DNA of 64,000 nt from Acanthamoeba castellanii str. Neff (lineage: Eukaryota > Discosea > Longamoebia > Acanthamoebidae): assembly GCF_000313135.1 (NCBI RefSeq), contig NW_004457654.1, forward strand, positions 380,210 to 444,209. The letters run 5' to 3'. The position numbers were made by a program, and so were the translations under genes. Shown here piece after piece: positions 33,249 through 45,135 of the stretch (positions are counted from its first letter, which is position 1; every line of letters begins with the position of its first letter). Under the pieces are notes generated by a model. The model did no database searches, was not told where the DNA came from, and saw only the letters and a list, made by a program, of their open reading frames with translations.

Positions 33249-36181
33249 CTAACGTACAGAAGAACAGCAACACATGAACATCGCAAACCCTCCAGCACCA
33301 AATGCAATTTGCACCAGGTACCACGCGCCAATGTTAAGCCGCTCTTCCAGCTCACTGCACAACCGTTTTCCGTGTGATGTTGTCAGTAAGACTGCTGGCG
33401 TGTATGAGCGCTGCTCGTTACCATTGAGTCCCTGTGGCGGCACTGCATCTTATCTGCTTTTCAAATGCGTCCGCAATGTCGTCTGGCAAAGAGGCGGAAG
33501 ACCAAGATCGTTAGGGCTTCATCACAGATAGTGAAGGCGATCGAGCATGAAAATGCTTATACGATACCTTCGATCACGCGAGAGTAGATTCGGAAGCCCC
33601 AGGGGTAGATCAGCACCATCCAGTAGACTAGCAGCAGCAACAGCAGCCGCACCACCTGCGCCCAGATCATCAGCGGATGCACGGCCTAACACAGTTTGCT
33701 GACGTGATCTCGATTGGCGGGTGCCCTACGCACCTGCTCTATGGACTCGCCCGACCGGCCAAGGAAACGGAACCGAACCTGCCGCATGCAATCTTGTCAG
33801 TCAACGCTGGCTTCGGTCACACAGACATAGAGATGGCGACCTTGATGAACCGATACACTGAGAAAGTCATGGCGATGGTCCCGATGATCAGGAAGATTGC
33901 CACTACACGCACGACCGACAGAGAGCCATCAGTCGATGCAGTTTACGATGCGTTGGGGCAAGAGACGGAAACAGCGCGTACCAGGAAAGTAGAAGAGCCC
34001 CCACGACCACCACTCGCTGTCCCGCAGGAAGCACCAGGGGATGCCCGGCACGGCGCCGTATGCCTGAACGCCCAGTAATCACGAGGCGGAGGCCGAGGCC
34101 AAGATTCAGTCCAGCTCGCACCGGTGTGAGCGAGTAGGTAGGGTATTTTGGAGACGCACCGTCCCAGCAAACCCGGCGATGACGGCACAGAAGGGGAGAC
34201 CCCAGGCGATGAAGTGGTAGGGAATGTGCCACTTGCGAATGAGATGCACGCTTCGTCGGAGATACACCATCTGACACATCAGACCGATGAGTTTAATGTA
34301 CACCCACGCGCAAGTGCGTACTAGGATTGCGACGTACGTCAAACACGCTCAGGCAAAGCGCCAGCCACCAGAGGCTGGACACGAGCGCGAAGTACAGGAT
34401 GCCCACGCCTAGTTCACCGAGTGGGTGAGTGATCACATGTGAGACCTTGGTGCAATCGTGATTGATTGGCAGGTGAATGTAGTATATACCTTGCAGAATG
34501 CACGGCACGCCGGCGCCATCGTATTCGCGAGCATTGTCAAAGGTGACCTCTAGAGGCGGGTTGCCCTGAAATTACATTCCAACGTGAAGGAGCCGTGAAT
34601 CCAGGAGGTCGGCCGTGTATGCTCATCAATCTCACGTAAGCGTAGTGCCGTACCCGCGTGCAAGCCATCCGCGTAACGCCGCCAGAAATGATAGGGAAAA
34701 AGGTTACAATGAAGCTCAGCACCGCCAAACAGGACGCCTGCAGGAATTCCACGCATGGCGCACAGGGTGGGTGGGGGGAGTGAGTCGTGAGGCGACCAAC
34801 AAGAAGACAACAGCTCGACAGGGGAGTGTAGTAAGAGGGTCAACGCACGATGTAGATGAAGAGGGTGCCGGGGAACCGTCGCTTGCCAGGCATCAGACAC
34901 ATACTGATCGCCTGTGCAGTCACAATCCGGTTGAACGATTAGCGATGCACGGAGGCAAGGGGCTCGTGGGGGGAGGGGGGCGAGTGCGTACGATGAATAG
35001 GGAGAGGATGCCGGAGGTGCCGTTGACGACCAGCGTGAGGGTGACTCCGGCGGTCCATTCGGCGTCGGACCACATAGGGTTGGGACAGGGCATCACGCAC
35101 ATCTGCGTCGGGTCGTAGCTCGATGCGGTAAACGAGTCCTGATCGTCGTAGTTGAACTTGAGCGGATAGGGACAGTCCGCCTCGCCGTACGGCACAACTA
35201 CGGCGACCCAACAAAAGGTTTGAGTCAGTCGAGCTCTTACCTACTGCATCAGTGCGCAGAAGCCGCCTGGCGTACACATATCTGGTGGCATCGCGACGCA
35301 TTGCGTGCCGTCCGGCGGAAAGGCCGGGAATGGCGTGCCGGTGCTGTTGTCGATCATGTCACAGTCTGGTAGCATCTGCACAAGATAGTAAGAAGCACGG
35401 CCCGTGTGTGGTTCATTAGAGATCACAATTGAAAATTGTGAAGGTTGTACCTTCTTCATGCCCTGCGACTCGAAGAAGGCTGTGCAGCCAAGCACCACCG
35501 CCTCACACACGCTGCGGCACGGAGGGTAAACTGCCACCAGAATGCGTGTGTTGAGTGGCATTCGCTTCGCTATCATCACATCATGAGTTATCTTGGCGGG
35601 AATTGTCGTACCATCGAAGAGGGGGAAGTTGCTGTTGAACTGACAGCGGAGGAAGGAGCCCATGCAGGTCAGGGCCACCAGCGGGCTGCGACACTCGGGC
35701 GGGAAGAAGGCCCCCATCACCGCGGTCTAGTGGCGGCGAGCATCTGGTGAGGACAGGGCGTGATCCGCAAGAGCCGCAGTGTAAAGCCGAAGAAGAAGTG
35801 ACGCACCTGGTTGGCCGCGCGCTTGTCGACCGAAGCGTAGGTGTTGGGATATCTGCAAGGACAAGGAGGGTTGCTGTTGGTCAGATGGAACCGCAAATGG
35901 GGGTTTTTTCGTCCCAGAATCTGAGATATCATTCGACGGGAAAGAACCTAAAACAAAATAGAGTGTAGCGATAATGGTGGGGGGGGGTTGAGGTACGCGA
36001 GACAGACGTTGGAAGAAGGTGGTATGACATGGTCGCACTTCCCTGCGGTGGCGGGAGAACCTGTGTAGGGTACGCACGCCACGCTGTACGCTCGCTCCTC
36101 CTGGGTGAGAGCGTCGCTAGTCGCCACGTCTACGCAGCAACCCACCAACAGTGCTACGATGATCGCCACAGTCATCGCCAT
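33249..36181 (-). CDS. Frizzled/smoothened-like seven-helix receptor with cysteine-rich domain
   Basis: ATG at 36181 with a signal peptide (MAMTVAIIVALLVGCCVDVA). The extracellular part fits a frizzled CRD: VACVPYTG, KCDHVIPP, VCLA joined to YPNTYASVDKRAANQ, FFPPECRSPLVALTCMGSF, VAVYPPCRSVCEAVVLGC, FFESQGMKKMLPDCDMIDN. Two more Cys segments follow (ADCPYPLKFN, CVMPCPNPMW). Seven hydrophobic segments come next: LTLVVNGTSGILSLFI, ASCLAVLSFIVTFFPII, GILYFALVSSLWWLALCLSV, FIAWGLPFCAVIAGFAG, IFLIIGTIAMTFSVYRF, LLLLLLVYWMVLIYPWGF, AWYLVQIAFGAGGFAMFMC. The WW in helix 3 and IPYHFIAWGLP before helix 4 match the frizzled family. Dictyostelium has related fsl receptors; no Wnt-type ligand is implied. 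The extreme C terminus and an upstream exon are uncertain. More than ten introns. Confidence 0.82.
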
Positions 36182-36565
36182 CACCCGCACCACCTTGCTG
36201 CAGCACACGAGAGTCGTCAGATTTATGAAAGAACAAGGCCCAAGTCGAAGGGGCGTGAGGTGGTACCTCTTTCACTTGGCGGGGTCGGGCTGAAGATAAC
36301 AACGGAGGCCAAACGGGGTCGGGCGGTTTGTATGCGTTGCTTTGTGGACTCACGATCGAGGCCACTTTACCTTGCGCGTACGTTTGCTGCAAGGCGCAGC
36401 TCTCCCGCATGCAACAGAGTGCCAAGGACCAGTTCCGTCTGATCCACTAGGAAGGAAACGCAATAATAAAATCACGCACGTGGGGCCAATGGGGAACTGG
36501 CACGTGCCCACAATATCGTAGAGAAAGCCTTCATACCACAAAAGTGGGCGCTTCAACACTGGCTG
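36182..36565. other. Spacer between ALG9 and the frizzled-like gene
   Basis: 384 bp upstream of the receptor. Minus-strand frames such as 36350-36559 are open but show no recognisable domain; an upstream receptor exon cannot be excluded. Confidence 0.5.
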
Positions 36566-39500
36566 TCACGACGCGCCGCCAAAGTGGGTCTTGGAGCGAA
36601 GGAGCACGTATCGGTCCCAGTGCGTCTTGCCGGCGGAGAGTGGCGAGGGAACGTAGAAGGCGCGGAAGAAGGGGTGGGCGGCGGCCGAGTTGATGAACGG
36701 GTGGGCGAAAATGACCTCCCATCGGTCCGTCTGCGCGGCGTAGTGCGGCTCGCTCTGGCCCGCAAAGTCCAGGTCCACGAGGTAGTGGCAGTCGCTCTCG
36801 TTGACCTGCGCATAAAGTGGTTCAGCATTGTTGCCACGCCTCGCCAATCGACGGGGGTTGGTACATAGCGCGACATCTCCTCCTGGTTTTGGTCGTTGAA
36901 GTCCTTGTGGATCACCTTGGACCCGTCTGGCGGAGGAGCATAGGGCCGGGGCAGCTCACCCCGGAAGGACGACCTAACAGCACACGCACCACCGCGCACA
37001 CGCACAACACGCACAACGCGGGAAAGTTGGCTGGGCGTGAGCGACGGCGATGTTGCTGGCGGCATGGCGCCAAGGCCCTGCATTCATTCTCTGCACACAC
37101 TAACCGCAAGGGCGGTGGAGGTACCTGACAAAAGAGACGTGGAATCGAGAGTGTGGGATCCAGAAGTTGGACGGGAAACGATACCACTCCTTGCCCACGC
37201 AGATATTCACTAAATTCGGGGAGGCCTAGCTTGTGAGCAAGCATGGTGCCATATTGTAGGGGGGGGGGGAATGTGAAGGGGAAGAAGGACTGACATACAG
37301 TCTCCGGGGAGCGGGAGGTTCGGGTCGGCGCCGTCCTTGAGTTCATTGTGGTACAGGTGATCGTACACGTACAGCGGCGCTTCGAAGTTGACGCGCTGCG
37401 AGGGGGTACAATGAACGAATGAGCGAACGAACAAACACGGTTGCACAGTGTTGGATCGGGAGAGGTACGAGAGCGGCAACACGCGAGGCCGAGAGGGCAA
37501 CAAATCCGACGCAGCAGAGGAAAGCCAGTGCCGCTAAGAACCTGCAAAACAGAGAAGAAGACGACACAAACAGGGGTAAAGAGGTATCAGTTCCGCTGAC
37601 GCGATTAGGGAGAGGGAGAAGGGCGGCCAAGCGCACCCCTTAAAGCGGCTGGCTTCGTTCTTGCGCGATTTGGCGGAGAAGACAGAGGCGAGGAGCGATT
37701 GCATCACGTCCAGGGCCACCACGAAGGTGAGCGCGCCTGATCGCACAAACGGTGTGTGTGTGTGTGTGTGTGTGCGTGTGTGTGTGGTGTGTGAAGCGAA
37801 TCAGTCATCAAATCGACTCGCGAGAGACCACAGGGAATACGAAGGACCGGTACCGCCGAGGCAAATGAGCGGGTACATGACGAACATGAATCTCTCTTCC
37901 TTGTGCGGCAGCTTGAGCATAGCCTGTGATTGATTGGAGGAGATAAGGGGCGTGAGCTTCGGTGCTTTCAAAGGCGAGTGAAAGGCGGAGCAGGCGAATG
38001 AAGAGGTGGGAGCGTACCGCGAGCCAAAGGTAGTAGGGGAGGAGATAGAAGAAGAGCGAAACGAAATGAACGTGGGCCACGCTCTTCGACCACTTGCGGA
38101 ACAACAGAGCCGCCTGGAAACGCAACGTGTGAGCGAGTGAGTGTACATTCGGGCTCAATCGGTGGCTAAGAAATGGCGAGTGCGCACCGGCAAGGCAACG
38201 AGCGAGAGAACGAAGACCACGTTGAAGTTGAGGAAGAGGTTGATAAAGTAGAAGGGCCACTCTTCAACGCCGTAGAGCTCCGAGCCCTTGGGTGCGAAGA
38301 CGTTGTAGTGCACGAGGTTCCACACGGCGATGAGAGGCGACCCGTAGTAGTGGTAATCGACAGCGACCGAGGTGGAGAGGAACACCGCGAGGCCCGTCAC
38401 TCCCCAGAGCAACACCTGCAAGCACGCAGTATTGACCAAGAATGCGGCGTGGCATGAGCAATCGAGACAACGCATCTGTGCGAGACGGTCACGCGAGGGG
38501 AGCCTGGGCGCAGGAGGAGGAGGAGGTATGGCAGCAGCAGTGATGATTAGTACCTTGAAGAAGCCGGCCTTGAGAAGGAGGTCGAGGCCGAGCGGAATGA
38601 AGACGACGGCAACGAAGGGCCAGCCCATGATCACCGCGAAGCAGGCCGAGAAAACGGCCAGGAAATAGTTACCGGACAGCCAGAAGCCGAACGAGAGCAG
38701 CACTGTAGAATGGCGACGAAGAGGAGATAGGCAAAGGGTGAGCGCGGACCAATCAATTGCGGGCGACTGCGACCAGGCGGATGGCGACAGGCAAGCAGAG
38801 GGAGGGAGGGGTAGAGACGGTCGAACCTCCATACATGGAGAGCGAAGACGGCAGGTTGGAGATGGAAGCGTGGAACATGCCGGCGGAGAACAGAAGGAAC
38901 ACAAAGGTGAAGAGGGCAACCCTGAAAAGAGAATAGAACGCGACGGTGAGCACGATGTACTATGTCCACTCTCAAGCGTCAACACAGCTGTGTACGCAGT
39001 GTATGCGTGTGTGTCATGGATTGTGTGGTGGTACGTGTGCGCAACTAGAGAGAGGGAGAAACCTTCCGCCAAACTTCTTAGCAACGCCTCGGTAGAAGAC
39101 GGCTTCAGAGTAAGCACAAAAGGCGCCAAGTGCGCAGCGAATCATGATGAACACGGATATCTGAAGGCGCGTATGACGATTAGAACAGAGAGAGAGAGAG
39201 ATGCAAAAAAACACGCTATGGGGGGCAGTTAGCGTGCCAACCTTATCAGCGAAGCCCAGCAATGTGAAGACCTTGCCGAGGACAGCGTGAATGCCTGCAT
39301 AAGCGTAGGGACGCAGCGCAAACTCGGGGCTGCATCGAATCAACCGCACAGCCATCACGGTGAGCATGATGGCGCGCAAGGAGTCACCCGCACGGGTACG
39401 CACCTGTACTCCCAGGTTTGGAAGCCCCAGCCGTAGAGCATGTAGTGGGAGGGCTCCCAGTAGTTGAAGGTTTCATCGCAGTCGGACACGTTGTTCACAA

Positions 39501-39850
39501 CAGCGCCCAGCAGTCTTCAGCGATGACGCCACGGATACGCAAAGAGGTTGTTCAGCGACCAAGAAGGTGCCGCCCCAAAAACAGCAGCAGGGCCATACCG
39601 GACACAGAGGAAGGAGAGAAGCACGGTCTTGAGGCGGAACACAACGTAGCCATCATCAGGCAGTGGAGCATCGCGTTCGCTCTGCACGTCCTTTGTGCCT
39701 AAAGAATGAAGACAGCGTTGAGCTGATTATATCTTATTATTGGTGCTACGTCGTACCAGATTTCTGTGCTGATTTTTTTCTGCCCACTTTGAGCTGCTCT
39801 TCTCCATCGCCCTTCTTGCGCCGCACTGGCCCAGAGCTCCTGTTCGACAT
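36566..39850 (-). CDS. ALG9: ALG9-type alpha-1,2-mannosyltransferase (GT22)
   Basis: ATG at 39850 (MSNRSSGPVRRKKGDGEEQL). The GT22 signature FDCDETFNYWEPSHYMLYG with GFQTWEYS is encoded around 39400-39520; the acidic DE pair in the first luminal loop is catalytic in this family. PEFALRPYAYAGIHAVLG and a series of hydrophobic helices follow (VALFTFVFLLFSAGMF, LLSFGFWLSGNYFLAVFSAC, PFVAVVFIPLGLDLLLKAG, VTGLAVFLSTSVAVDYHYYG). The C-terminal luminal part has CVGKEWYRFPSNFWIP, RSSFRGELPRPY, KDFNDQNQEEMSRYV and CHYLVDLDF, the ALG9-specific end. It ends SKTHFGGAS at TGA 36566-36568. By family it adds two mannoses to the dolichol-linked oligosaccharide in the ER lumen. About fifteen introns, one with a long GT tract. 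Confidence 0.9.
37751..37793. repeat. (GT)n microsatellite in an ALG9 intron
   Basis: GT tract on the plus strand within an intron of the minus-strand gene. Confidence 0.93.
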
Positions 39851-40099
39851 GCTGGCTAGCAGCTATCGCAAAAGCGTGAAGGATTTACCACTTTGAGAAA
39901 TTGCTTTTTCCCAACGCGTCGCTCAAAAAGAAAAGGCTGGGAGCAAATCTCAACTCCGTTGAGTCGGCCAAATTTCGAGTCAGGCCAATCGGAGTTTGCA
40001 GAGTTTGTTTCAGACTTATTTCTTTGTTCGTCTGGGCTGCGGTTTCTTTGTCTCTTTTCCGACCCGCACACACCGTTCCCCGCCCCTCCACCAAGCACC
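39851..40099. promoter_or_regulatory. Divergent promoter region, ALG9 and TCTP
   Basis: 249 bp between two divergent ATGs. It includes a C-rich stretch immediately before the TCTP start (CCCCGCCCCTCCACC), like the pyrimidine-rich leaders of highly expressed translation genes. Confidence 0.55.
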
Positions 40100-40797
40100 A
40101 TGAAGATCTTCAAGGACATTTTCACTGGTACGCCAAGATCTCGCTTCCTTGCTTCGTGCTCGTTCGCGATTTGCGTCATAATGATATCGCTTCTTTGAGC
40201 GGAGATTGTTGTGTGAATACACGATTCTCATACTGTTCTTTGCGTAGACGACGAGCTCGCCTCGGACGTCTACCCCGTGGAGCTTGAGGATGATGTCATC
40301 CTGAAGTTCACCACCAAGGTACAATTTTGGTTGAAGATTTTCACCAATCGTTCCTTCATCGCGAAGCTAAACGCTCCACCCAACGTCATGGATGACAGCT
40401 CATCACCAGGACTGAGGGCAACTACGACATGGCGGGTGACGGTGGTGGTGAGGAGACCTACGACTCCACCTCGACGACCGTGAACAACCTCGTCGATGCT
40501 CACAAGCTCATCGCGACTGACTTCACCAAGAAGTCCTACATGACCCACATCAAGGACTACATGGCCCGCCTCCTCAAGAAGCTCGAGGCTGAGAACCCCT
40601 CGCGCGTGCCTGCCTTCAAGAAGGGCGCTCAGGGCTTCGTCAAGAAGGTCATCGCTGACTTCGACGAGTACACCTTCTACCAGGGTGAGAAGATGGATAT
40701 CGACAACGGCATGATTGTGCTCAGCAGGTACTCCGAGGATGGCCAGACCCCCTACTTCTTCATGTGGAAGGATGGCATGAACGAGGAGAAGTACTAA
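40100..40797 (+). CDS. TPT1: Translationally controlled tumour protein homologue
   Basis: ATG at 40100 (MKIFKDIFT), donor GTACGC at 40128, then DDELASDVYPVELEDDVILK, an intron at about 40320-40391, and the long last exon. Family blocks include MAGDGGGEETYDSTSTTVNN, LIATDFTKKSYMTHIKDYMA, PAFKKGAQGFVKKVIADFDE, YTFYQGEKMDIDNGMIVLS and YFFMWKDGMNEEKY at TAA 40795-40797. The product is about 165 residues, as usual. TCTP is an abundant cytosolic calcium- and tubulin-binding protein linked to growth control; these roles come from the family. Confidence 0.96.
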
Positions 40798-41180
40798 GAG
40801 GAAACTGTGATTTCGCGGCCTCTGTCTCCATAAACCAACCGCATTCTCTCCAACCTTGTTGTGTTTTCTTGTGCGCGTGATTTTGTAACCCTGTTGATGG
40901 GGCACTATCATCCTGCTCGATACATCGAAAAATTTGTGGAAATTGGGCGGCGCAGATGACGCCACAGCACTGTCATCATTGAGGATGATGAACGACAGTG
41001 CTCCCCGCATCAATGGTTGTTTGCGATGGAAGCAGCTCGATTTAGCGGAGTTGGCTCTTAAGGTAGCACTCCACGTCGGCAAGAAAATGGCATTACTTGT
41101 CGACAACATGCTGCCTTTTCTTGCGCCTCTCGCAGCCTCTGTCCTTTCTTTCTCTCTCCTATCTCATAGGCGTAGCCAGC
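40798..41180 (+). other. Spacer between TCTP and eS25
   Basis: 383 bp: TCTP 3' UTR and eS25 promoter. The 60 bases before the eS25 ATG are pyrimidine rich. No gene seen. Confidence 0.55.
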
Positions 41181-41753
41181 ATGGTACCCCTCCGCCTCCC
41201 TCGTTCTTTGTCCTCTCTCTCTCTTGTTTGTGTCCTTCTCTCGCTTATGCGAGCGTGGTGAGGTAAACAAACTCATGATCACTGGTGATGCTGACCTCAT
41301 GATTGCGATTTCTGCAGCCGAAGAAAGAGGCTGGTGGTAAGGGTGGTAAGGGCGACAAGGCCGGAAAGGGCAAGAGCGTCCAGTCGGCCAAGGGCGCCGT
41401 CAAGAAGGCCGGTAAGGCTAAGGGCAAGAAGAAGGTTCGTGCTGCCTCACTAATCAATTGTAACATTCGCCCGTTCTTACTGGAATTCAACTTCCTCCGA
41501 GCAGAAGTGGTCCAAGGGAAAGACGAAGGAGAAGTTGAACAACTTGGTCCTCTTCGATCAGGCCACCTATGAGAAGCTCCTCAAGGAAGTCCCCACCTAC
41601 AAGCTGATCACCCCCTCGGTCATTTCCGAGCGTCTGAAGATCAACGGCTCGCTCGCCCGCCGTGCCATCAACGAGCTCATGGCCAAGGGTCTCATCCGTC
41701 AGGTTTCCGCTCACTCCGCTCAGACCATCTACACCAGGACTAGCTCTTCGTAA
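41181..41753 (+). CDS. RPS25: Small ribosomal subunit protein eS25
   Basis: The first exon is only the ATG (41181-41183), followed at once by a GTACCC donor. The intron runs 41184-41317 and ends TTTCTGCAG. Exon 2 gives [19 protein letters not shown] and a long Lys/Gly/Ala tail, the normal eS25 N terminus. The next intron, about 41435-41504, joins to [60 protein letters not shown] and [20 protein letters not shown] before TAA. Length about 120 residues. Confidence 0.95.
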
Positions 41754-41875
41754 ATACTTTTGGTATGAACATTCGAGATTGGGAACAATACATCTGATTG
41801 GTGAAGTCTCTGGTCTCTCGTCCTTTTTGCCAGCTCCCACCACTTGGGGTTGGTATATCTTCACGAAACAACTTT

Positions 41876-42196
41876 TCATTTATTCTGTTCTTTCAAAGAT
41901 GGAGCTGCGCTGTCCTCATCCGTTGGGATTGGGGGCACTTCTTCATCAACCTTGAAGAAACGGGTAGCCCAGTCCATTCCAAATCGCTGTAGTGCGGAGA
42001 AGGCATGATCGTCCTCGCCCCACGAAGTACGGAAGAGGAGGATGTACGCGCCACTGGCAATCATGGCCCACGTCGCGATACGCCACTTGGCGTGCCAGCG
42101 AGGGGGCGATAGTGCTGATTCCAGCTCCGTTGCGATGCGTCGTTCATCCAAGTCCCGCTTCCAAAGTGGTCGCTTGTCTTGCAGGCTTCGGGACAT
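41876..42196 (-). CDS. Small single-helix membrane protein, unknown
   Basis: ATG at 42196 (MSRSLQDKRPLWKRDLDERR) gives 106 uninterrupted residues. One hydrophobic segment (ATWAMIASGAYILLF) is preceded by a basic stretch and followed by an acidic, Pro-containing tail ending SLKEQNK. The size, single helix and basic N side are like small mitochondrial inner-membrane assembly factors, but there is no family match that I can name. The gene lies convergent to eS25 and divergent to lipin. Confidence 0.5.
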   Translation of the reverse strand: MSRSLQDKRPLWKRDLDERRIATELESALSPPRWHAKWRIATWAMIASGAYILLFRTSWGEDDHAFSALQRFGMDWATRFFKVDEEVPPIPTDEDSAAPSLKEQNK

Positions 42197-42594
42197 GGCG
42201 GTGTAGGCTGGGAGCAGCCGAAGATGAAACGTGTGAGCGGCGGGAGCGTTGCGTTTTTCAAGTTGCGCAATTAATTTTAATCTTTTAATTTGTTTGCGCG
42301 ATGCAAAGTGGCACCAAAGCCAGAACACGAGGAGCAAGATGGATGTACCTTTGATCAAAGTTGTGCAGCGCCAATTGTTACAACAGCAAACACGGCCGGC
42401 AATCGCAGGCGTTGAAGATGACAATCAAACAAGTTGCTGGCATACGCGGCATATTTTGCATTTTCTGAGCAGGAAAATGCCTTTTCCTGTCGCAACGTGG
42501 CGTCCAGATAAACAGAACTGCTGGCGAGCTGTAGTGCCACTTCATCCACAGCGACTCGAGCCCTACTGCGGAGGAGGGAGGAGCATACAAGAAC
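42197..42594. promoter_or_regulatory. Divergent intergenic region before lipin
   Basis: 398 bp between the small membrane protein (-) and lipin (+). Open frames here show no recognisable protein; it probably holds both promoters. Confidence 0.45.
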
Positions 42595-45099
42595 ATGTGG
42601 TCTGGCGTGCGCGATTTCTTCGATTTCAGCCGAGGATCGATCGACGTTCTGGTGGTCCAGCAGGAGGATGGCAGCTACGCATCCACCCCTTTTCACATCC
42701 GCTTCGGTCGTGGCCAGCTTCTTCGCGAAGAGGAGAAAATAGTACCCCCTCAGCATTTTGTTTTAAAACAAAATCATTGTGATTGATTTTATGTGCATAT
42801 TCTGGTGGTGAGGATCTCTAGCGCGTTATGCACATCTGTGACCATTTTCCTCCGTGGTGCAGGTTCACATCGCCGTGAATGGAGAAGACGTAGAGGTCAA
42901 GATGCGCCTGGGCGAAGCGGGTGAGGCCTATTTCGAAGTTGACCCGGTACGCAGCTGTCACTATTATTTATCCTCTGTTCTTGCTCACTCAATACCCCCC
43001 GCTTCCAGCGCAAGAACAAAGGCGATGCGCAGGCAGAAGAGGAAGAAGTGGAGCAAGTGGAGGAGACGATCGAGGTACACATGTGGCATTCTCCACGCAC
43101 ACTCGGACCCGCCAACGTCCCACTGACATGCCGGCCTTCGCCGCCGCGTGTTGTGGTGTGTGTGTGTGTGTTGTGTGGTGTGTCGCGGCTGGGTCAGATG
43201 GCCGAGGAGTCAGCCGGCGTGGCCCTGCCCGTGGCAGCTGCGGTTGCCGACCTCGTGCAGGAGCCGACAACCACTGCCGCCACCGACGAGCCCCAAGAAC
43301 CTCCCGCAGCCGACCAGCCCGACCAATCCGTGTCTGCTGCGGTGGATGCGGCGGAACAGGTACGTCACCCGCCTCGGCTCTATGCCACTTGACAATACGG
43401 CGGGCAATGCTGTTGCTCACCCGGTCCTCTGTGGCCTCCAGCCTGGCACGCGCTGGACGTGGGGATGGGGCCTGCTTCCCAGCCGGCGACAGGTCAACTC
43501 TCCAGTCGCTTCGCCGAGCAGTTCCTTCAGCGACCTCCCCAAGTGTTCGTTTCTTCCTCTTCCCCCTCCTGGCGCCCCGACATATGATCTCACTTCGCCC
43601 CCTTTCTCCCTCTTTTCTTTATTGCAGTGGCGAGCTTCGGCGAGGGGGAGAGCCACCTCCACGACAGTGTAAAGATGTCATCTCCCATTGTGCCGCGGGT
43701 ACCCCCACCCTCCATTGCTAGGGCCGATTGCTGCGCAGTGTGCAACTACGGCTCCAAGTGCTTCTTTAACACACACTCTCTTGCCCTGGTTGTTCGGCGC
43801 AGCCTCGGCGCAACAGTCTGCACGATTTGTTGTCCGAATCGGGCGGGTACGCGTCGGACGGGGATAAGAGCGGCCAGGACGTCGGCTGGAAGCGAAAGTG
43901 GGGCATGGGCGCCCTCATCGACATGCTCAAGCCCAAGGAAGCCGAACCGGTTTACCTCATCAAGCCGGTACGCACTCCCTGGACGCTCTACCACCGTCGT
44001 GGTGGTCAGAGAGCTCACTGGCCGCATGTGATTGGGCGATGACAGGCCGATTCGGACTTTTTGTCGGGCTTTCCCGACGATGACGAAGACGGCGAGGATG
44101 AGTACTTCTACTCGGCCGTGTCGCCGCGCGAGTGCGCGTCGCCCACCAGCATCCCGCGCAACCACTCGCTAGAGCGCCTTTATCTGGACGATGTCGCGAG
44201 GCAGCTCGAGGTACGGTGCAGCTTGTGGGGTCATTGGACCGCTTTGGCCAATGAATCCGACACGGGCGGCTTGGTTGGGCTGGCGATGACACGACACACG
44301 GCACACGGCACACACACGCAACACCACAGAACGAAGACATGCTCGAGATGCAGGCGAGTGAAATCGAGCAGGAGCTCGAGCGAGAGGATCGAATGGCGAA
44401 TGATGCCGAGCACGATGCGCGTCAAGGGGCGGAGAGCGAACGCGAAGAAGAGGGAGACGATCAAGAAGCCGCCGAGGCATCGACGACCCCGGAAAGCGAA
44501 GGAAAAGGCAAAGCGGAAGGGGGCGGTAGCAACGACCTCGAAGACAAGACCGCCCGAAGTGACGCAGCGACCGACCGAGAAAATGGCGGCGAAGAGAAAG
44601 ATATGAACGAAAGCGAAAAAGAGAAAGAGGCAGAGAAGAGCGAAAGCGAAGAGGCTCACGGTTTGACCACGACGGAGGGAGAGCGACCCGAGCCCGTCTC
44701 GGCCAAGACGAACCAAGAAAAAAAGAGCGAACGCGAAAGCTATAACGAGGCAGGGGAAAAGGTGGAGCTTACACCACCGGTGGTCGCGCGCTCGCTCGAA
44801 GGAGAAGAGCACTGGGCCACGGAGCAGCATGTCAAGGAGAAGGAAGAGGAAACGCAGCAGCAGGAGGAAGAGGCGCAGCAGGAGAAGAGCGTCACGACGG
44901 ATGATGAGGAGCAACGAGCGAGCGACGATGACCTGCCGACGCCCGCGATGGAGTCGAAGGGCGACGAGAAGGCGCGCAAGCGTTTGTTCAGCGACGAACT
45001 GAACAACGCTTCGGAGGCTCCGAATGAGAACGGGGAGATGACCGTGGCTCTCTCGCTCTGCGGCGATATTCTCCCCAATACCGCCTCGGAGGTGCTCAC

Positions 45100-45135
<36 letters not shown>

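Noticed and set aside
38155..39129. 324-residue minus-strand open frame taken as one exon
   Set aside because: It includes ALG9 exons but also at least three introns with donor and acceptor signals; only parts are coding.
43155..43186. GT tract as an exon coding a Val/Cys segment in lipin
   Set aside because: It is bounded by a GTAC donor and an acceptor and adds no conserved sequence.
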